Source: Candidatus Aquidulcis sp. (GTDB taxonomy: Bacteria; Chloroflexota; Limnocylindria; Limnocylindrales; Limnocylindraceae). Taken from it: a stretch of 34,833 bases of DNA. A program made the position numbers and the translations under genes. The notes beneath the pieces were generated by a model. That model searched no databases, was not told where the DNA came from, and saw only the letters and a list, made by a program, of their open reading frames with translations. Numbering within the stretch: position 1 is the first letter of the stretch; the number at the start of each line of letters is the position of its first letter. The stretch lies in assembly GCA_003670455.1 (NCBI GenBank), contig QWRK01000003.1, forward strand, positions 1 through 34,833. The letters are read 5' to 3'. Shown here piece after piece: positions 31,278-34,833 of the stretch.

Positions 31278-31283
31278 TAGGGT
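31278..31283 (+). promoter_or_regulatory. -10 box of the zincin gene, leaderless type
   Basis: TAGGGT lies six bases before ATG 31290. Confidence 0.5.
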
Positions 31284-31289
31284 GAACTC

Positions 31290-31829
31290 ATGAGCCGTAT
31301 GTATCGCGTCAAGATCGCCGGGCGTTGGACCGAGGCGCCGAAGTGGGCGCTGGACCTCCCATTTGAAGTTCGTCCGATGCGTGGCTTCACTGTTGCTGCA
31401 TGGCCAAACTGGCGCCCAACACTCGAGCTCCTCGCAAACGCCACCGCTCGTGCCAAGCGCAAACTTGAGTGGGTGCGCATTCACGACCACACCGGAACGC
31501 GCCGTGAACCATCGCATCCGTTTGGTTGGGTGATCACTGAAACGGGGGAAATGTTCCTTTGCTCGTACGACAAGGGGACGGCGTTGCACGAACTCGCGCA
31601 CCTCATCAGTGGCGATTCGCATGGGGATGCGTGGGCGCGGAAGTGCTTTGAGCTGCATCGCACCTGGTTACGCGGGGCGGCAATTAAGGCGGCTGACCTT
31701 GAGGTAACGCGCTATCTCTCGGGGCGACGTGAGTGGAAACGACGATTTGGCGAGCGGCCGCCGAAGCAGCCGGTGCCGAAAAGCTCCTGGGTTAGCGAGG
31801 GTCGACGGGCGGCGGCAGCAGCGCGGTAA
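31290..31829 (+). CDS. Small HExxH zinc-protease-like protein
   Basis: A 179-residue basic, soluble protein. The central motif ALHELAHLISGDSHGDAWARKCFELHRTWL (about residues 97-126) has the zincin HExxH with a further histidine in SHGDAW, the arrangement of SprT-like and related small metallopeptidases (HExxH...HG-x-x-[FW]). The N-terminal 90 residues (MYRVKIAGRWTEAPKW, FGWVITETGEMFLC) are not recognised. There is no signal peptide or membrane segment, so a cytoplasmic role such as DNA-protein repair or protein turnover is conceivable but unproven. Its last 38 bases overlap the convergent glycosyltransferase gene. Confidence 0.55.
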   Translation: MSRMYRVKIAGRWTEAPKWALDLPFEVRPMRGFTVAAWPNWRPTLELLANATARAKRKLEWVRIHDHTGTRREPSHPFGWVITETGEMFLCSYDKGTALHELAHLISGDSHGDAWARKCFELHRTWLRGAAIKAADLEVTRYLSGRREWKRRFGERPPKQPVPKSSWVSEGRRAAAAAR

Positions 31830-33024
31830 GTCGCTGCACGTAAGCAGCACCAGCCGCCTCCCAACTGAGGCCGCCGTGAATCGCCGCGAGGCCAGACGCA
31901 ATGCGACTCGCGCGTTCTGCTGGATCTGACGCTAGTCGCCGAATCACCGCGGCCGCCTCCTCCGCACTCCCTGATGTGTAGCGTGCGACCGACGATTCTG
32001 GAACAAGATCGTCAAGCGTCTTGAGACGCGTACCCAACACCAGCCGGCCGCTCGCCATTCCTTCAAACACCTTGTTCGAGATTGAGAGATCGGTGAACTC
32101 GTCGAGACGCGTTGGTGCCAAGGCAATGTCGGCGCCTCGAATGAGCGCCGGCACCGCTTCAAATGGGACACGGCCCATGAATTCCACCGCATCCGCGACC
32201 CCAAGTTCTGAGGCAAGTGCCTGAAGAGCCTGCTCACGATCACCGCGCCCCGCAACAACCAGGTGCACTGGAAGCGGTGCTGGCGCAGCGCGCAGTAGCG
32301 CGACGGCGCGAATGATGACGTCGACTTCGTAGATCGGCGTCAGCGCGCCGGTATAGACAAGACGGAGCGTTCCGTCTGCCATCCATGTGCGATCGCTTGC
32401 TGCAGCGGCGGCGAATCGCTGCGTCTCGGGGACGTTGAGGAGGACTTCCACCGAATCTACGCGTCGAGGGGCGATCTTGATCAGCCGATCGCGCAAGCGC
32501 GGTGCCGTGACGAAGACCCAGTCGGCGATGGCAATAGAGCGACGTTCAGCAAACGCGACGAGCGAGACCATCGCCCGGGCGGCGACACGGGTGAGAAGCG
32601 AGCGCGACGATCGCGCGAAGCGCATGCGGAAGAGTTCGGGGGAGGCTTCGTGAAGATCCAGGATCAGCCCGATGCGGTGCCGGCGGCGGAGTGGGAGTGC
32701 CGCGAAGACGAGCCAGTCAGGGACGCTGTTGGCATGGACGACGTCGATCGGATGATCGCGGTCGATGCGGAGCAGCTCGCGTGCGGCCAGCACAGCGAAG
32801 CGACCGTACTCAACGACGTAGGTGCTGATCCCCGCCCCTTGGTGCCGCTGAACGGGCTGGCGGTAGAGCTGGGCACCGTCGAGCTCGCCTCGTGCGGGAT
32901 CGCCGTCGCGCTGCAGGGAGATGATGCTGACCCGCCAACCGGCGGCAACCGCGGCGCGGGCGGCGCGGCGAACGCGCGGATCTTCATCTACGTAGGAGTG
33001 CACCACGAGTGCCAGGTGTGGCAT
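31792..33024 (-). CDS. Glycosyltransferase family 4
   Basis: A 410-residue GT-B fold glycosyltransferase. The acceptor domain includes VVHSYVDEDPRVRRAARAAVAAGW and DVVHANSVPDWLV. The donor domain starts at TLRLVYTGALTPIYEVDVIIRA and contains VEFMGRVPFEAVPALIRGADIALAP and SISNKVFEGMASGRLVLGT, the EX7E-like nucleotide-sugar site with the first Glu replaced by Asp/Ser context. Acceptor unknown; likely surface glycan or glycolipid synthesis. ATG 33024 is chosen because it starts the fold and has GAGGGG upstream; the ORF-track start is 72 codons too early. It ends inside the convergent zincin gene. Confidence 0.88.
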   Translation of the reverse strand: MPHLALVVHSYVDEDPRVRRAARAAVAAGWRVSIISLQRDGDPARGELDGAQLYRQPVQRHQGAGISTYVVEYGRFAVLAARELLRIDRDHPIDVVHANSVPDWLVFAALPLRRRHRIGLILDLHEASPELFRMRFARSSRSLLTRVAARAMVSLVAFAERRSIAIADWVFVTAPRLRDRLIKIAPRRVDSVEVLLNVPETQRFAAAAASDRTWMADGTLRLVYTGALTPIYEVDVIIRAVALLRAAPAPLPVHLVVAGRGDREQALQALASELGVADAVEFMGRVPFEAVPALIRGADIALAPTRLDEFTDLSISNKVFEGMASGRLVLGTRLKTLDDLVPESSVARYTSGSAEEAAAVIRRLASDPAERASRIASGLAAIHGGLSWEAAGAAYVQRLTALLPPPVDPR

Positions 33025-33058
33025 GGATCCCCTCGCCTTCTCTGAATAACTCTGGGCG

Positions 33059-33064
33059 ATCGTA
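33059..33064 (-). promoter_or_regulatory. -10 box of the glycosyltransferase gene
   Basis: TACGAT on the minus strand predicts a leader of about 28 bases containing the GAGGGG ribosome site, so this gene is of the led, not leaderless, type. Confidence 0.45.
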
Positions 33065-33111
33065 GCAGGGGCTCCCCGCGCATCAGGCACGCAGGCGGGG
33101 AGCGAAACCCG

Positions 33112-33117
33112 TAGACT
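33112..33117 (+). promoter_or_regulatory. -10 box of the nucleoside hydrolase gene
   Basis: TAGACT lies nine bases before ATG 33127, leaving at most two or three bases of leader. Confidence 0.45.
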
Positions 33118-33126
33118 CTCCCCCTT

Positions 33127-34107
33127 ATGGAACGCCGAAAGATCTTGCTGGACGCCGATGTGGGGATCGATGATGCGATCGCCATGCTCCACCTCGCTGG
33201 GCGCAGCGATGTTGAACTGATCGCCGTTGGCAGCGTGCACGGCAACATCCCCGCTGACCTTGCCGCCGTCAACGCTCGTCGCCTCCTCGAGCTCTGCGGC
33301 CTCGACGATGTGCCGGTCGCCTACGGTGCGCGCCGACCCATGGCGCAGCCGCTAGCCACCGCCGAGTGGGTGCATGGCGAAGACGGCCTCGGCAACACCA
33401 ACCAGCCGGCGCCGAAGCGCGGACCTGGCACGGAAGACGCGGTGTCGCAGATCTTGCGCCTCACCCGCGAGATGCCTGGAGAGATCGACCTGCTCGCCGT
33501 TGGCCCACTGACTAACCTCGGACTCGCCCTCTGCCTCGACCCGGACCTCGCGGGGCGTGTGCGCTCTGTGGTGGTGATGGGCGGCGCGATTGCTCACGAA
33601 GGTAATGCCTCCGCCACAGCTGAGGCGAACATCTGGCACGACCCCGAGGCGGCGAACCTTGTCTTTGGTGCCGAGTGGCCGGTGACCATGGTGGGCCTTG
33701 ATGTGACCCAGGTCACGCGCCTGCGCACCAAGGAGCTTGCTGAAATTGAGGCGATCGGCTCGGTGCGTTCGAAGTTCGCCCTCAAGGTGTTGAGCCACTA
33801 CCTCGACGTCTATCAGCGAACGTTCGGCACGCGCGAGTGCCCACTCCACGACCCACTCGCCGCCGGCATCGTCGCCGACCCTACCTACATGACGGAGTGG
33901 CTTGACCGCGCAGTAGAGGTGAACACCACCGGCCCAACCCGCGGCGCCACGATCATTGATCGTCGTGCCTGGATGGCGCCCGCCGCCGATGCTCGCGAGA
34001 CGCGTGAGCGCAACGGTGGCAAGGATGCCACCCCGCCACTTGTACGAGTGCCAATGAAGGTTGATGGTCCGCGCTTCGTCGCCGATCTGATCGCCTCACT
34101 CAAGTAA
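33127..34107 (+). CDS. Nucleoside hydrolase (IUNH family)
   Basis: A 326-residue calcium-dependent hydrolase that splits ribonucleosides into base and ribose for salvage or catabolism. The N-terminal metal motif is LLDADVGIDDAIAM (D-x-D-x-x-x-DD). VVMGGAIAHEGNASATAEANIWHDPEAANLV is the second conserved block, and the C-terminal ECPLHDPLAAG supplies another metal ligand and a catalytic-site histidine. The family usually has AEFNI or AEWNI; here it is AEANI, so base specificity may differ. No nucleoside transporter is adjacent. Two small hairpins follow the stop. Confidence 0.92.
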   Translation: MERRKILLDADVGIDDAIAMLHLAGRSDVELIAVGSVHGNIPADLAAVNARRLLELCGLDDVPVAYGARRPMAQPLATAEWVHGEDGLGNTNQPAPKRGPGTEDAVSQILRLTREMPGEIDLLAVGPLTNLGLALCLDPDLAGRVRSVVVMGGAIAHEGNASATAEANIWHDPEAANLVFGAEWPVTMVGLDVTQVTRLRTKELAEIEAIGSVRSKFALKVLSHYLDVYQRTFGTRECPLHDPLAAGIVADPTYMTEWLDRAVEVNTTGPTRGATIIDRRAWMAPAADARETRERNGGKDATPPLVRVPMKVDGPRFVADLIASLK

Positions 34108-34147
34108 GGCGCCCTTCTCGGCGCGACCGTGCCACGCTGCTGGCACG
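34108..34147 (+). terminator. Tandem hairpins after the nucleoside hydrolase gene
   Basis: GCGCC-CTTCTC-GGCGC (34109-34124) and CGTGCCA-CGCTGC-TGGCACG (34128-34147) are two adjacent hairpins just after the stop codon. Neither has a T-tract, so termination strength is uncertain. Confidence 0.4.
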
Positions 34148-34168
34148 CACACCTGCCACACTACGAAC

Positions 34169-34833
34169 ATGAAGGAGACTCAACGCACCCCTTGGCTTGT
34201 GGCCGCAGCTCTGGTCGCCCTGATCGTTGGCTCTGCTGCCGCACCACGAACGTTTGGCTGGGGTGCCGGGCTGGTCGCTGCGGCCGACGAAGAGCTAATC
34301 GACGGGGACCCGATCACCGACGAGAGCGCCGATCCCGATGAGAGCACGTCGCCAGACGAGAGCCTCGATCCCGATGCCTCCGCACCTGCTGAGGAGGAGC
34401 CTGAGCCTGACCCGGGGCAAGATCCGGGAGAGGAGATCGACCCTGACGCCACGGACGGCGAAGGTGGCGAAGACGGCGATGTTGAGGTATCTCCAAGTGA
34501 TGAGCCGTCCACGCCAACTCCACCAGAGCTCACACTCGGCGATCTGCTCGCCGCCGCCACTGCCAGCACACCCTTTGATGCCGATCTCGCGCTGCAGATC
34601 CTGCAGGACTATGCGCCACCGGGCGCACGTGCGATTGAAGTCGCCGATCGACAAACCTTCCGCAACGCGCGCACCTACACGATCCGCGAAGTGCGTAGCT
34701 GGTCGCGACTTCCGCAACTCGGCACGTCGAGCGCAACGGTATGGATGCGGTTCGTTGGCGGATCAGAGCGAACGCCGTTCGCCGTTGCCGCTGGACGCGA
34801 CCGTAGCGATCCGCGAATTAGCAGTGTGCGTGT
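34169..34833 (+). CDS. Secreted acidic protein, partial (runs off the window)
   Basis: An open frame from ATG 34169 continues to the window end (221 codons, no stop) and is missing from the ORF track because it is incomplete. The N-terminus (TPWLVAAALVALIVGSAAA) is a signal peptide or anchor. Residues 39-120 are a low-complexity, strongly acidic region of Asp, Glu, Ser and Pro with repeated DPDES/SPDES-like units. From about residue 121 a folded domain begins (LTLGDLLAAATASTPFDADLALQILQDYAPPGARA). A possible -10 (CACACT) lies six bases before ATG. The family is not recognised; an extracytoplasmic location is likely. Confidence 0.7.
   Translation, partial: MKETQRTPWLVAAALVALIVGSAAAPRTFGWGAGLVAAADEELIDGDPITDESADPDESTSPDESLDPDASAPAEEEPEPDPGQDPGEEIDPDATDGEGGEDGDVEVSPSDEPSTPTPPELTLGDLLAAATASTPFDADLALQILQDYAPPGARAIEVADRQTFRNARTYTIREVRSWSRLPQLGTSSATVWMRFVGGSERTPFAVAAGRDRSDPRISSVR

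Noticed and set aside
33025-33240. N-terminal extension of the glycosyltransferase
   Set aside because: It overlaps the divergent nucleoside hydrolase gene and promoter; the GT4 fold and a ribosome site point to ATG 33024.
1-34833. CRISPR array, insertion sequence, prophage or defence island
   Set aside because: No regularly spaced repeats, transposase, integrase, phage structural gene or recognised defence gene were seen; gene content and packing look like ordinary chromosomal DNA.

Overview
The window is about 35 kb of moderately GC-rich, very tightly packed chromosomal DNA from a free-living aerobic heterotroph. It holds 38 likely protein genes plus one doubtful small ORF, and one tRNA gene. 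No gap between genes exceeds about 225 bases, several neighbours overlap by 1-4 bases, and no transposase, integrase, phage gene or CRISPR array is visible. A heliorhodopsin, many apparently leaderless genes, an aa3-type oxidase and amino-acid-centred metabolism suggest a streamlined monoderm from fresh water. My best guess is Chloroflexota (Limnocylindria-like), with Actinobacteriota as the alternative. This placement is inference; no rRNA or phylogenetic marker was aligned.

Layout. 1-5.7 kb: DNA polymerase III delta (apparently lacking its N-terminus), a UMF1-type MFS transporter, endonuclease III, two divergent S51-peptidase-like proteins (one with a CysRS-like tail), an SDR oxidoreductase and a tRNA-Ile with anticodon UAU. 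5.7-9.7 kb: a membrane-anchored protein and a UbiA prenyltransferase, divergent from an ABC-2 type ATPase/permease pair, then a DoxX/DoxD-like membrane protein ending in a strong terminator. 9.7-15.4 kb: a complete oligopeptide/dipeptide-type ABC importer. 15.6-16.5 kb: heliorhodopsin, with its own promoter and terminator. 16.6-19.6 kb: tryptophan 2,3-dioxygenase facing kynurenine formamidase and kynureninase, which together convert tryptophan to anthranilate. 19.6-22.9 kb: cytochrome c oxidase subunits II-I-III, with subunit II carrying an extra C-terminal cupredoxin domain. 23-27.6 kb: an MFS exporter divergent from a pirin and a LysE exporter, then a MarR regulator divergent from a LUD-domain protein and a small membrane protein. 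27.7-31.2 kb: SAM hydrolase-type protein and a polar amino-acid ABC importer with a structured leader. 31.3-34.8 kb: a small zincin, a GT4 glycosyltransferase, a nucleoside hydrolase, and the start of a secreted acidic protein that runs off the window.

How the parts fit. Peptide and amino-acid uptake (two ABC importers), amino-acid export (LysE type), tryptophan breakdown, nucleoside hydrolysis and aerobic respiration describe an organism living on dissolved organic nitrogen. The heliorhodopsin is a stand-alone light-sensing or light-responsive protein whose output is not evident from its neighbours.

The most striking non-coding pattern is a -10-like hexamer (mostly TAnnnT) placed 6-7 bases before the start codon of 13 genes. 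This implies that much of the region is transcribed as leaderless mRNA, while a minority of genes have a Shine-Dalgarno sequence and a real leader.
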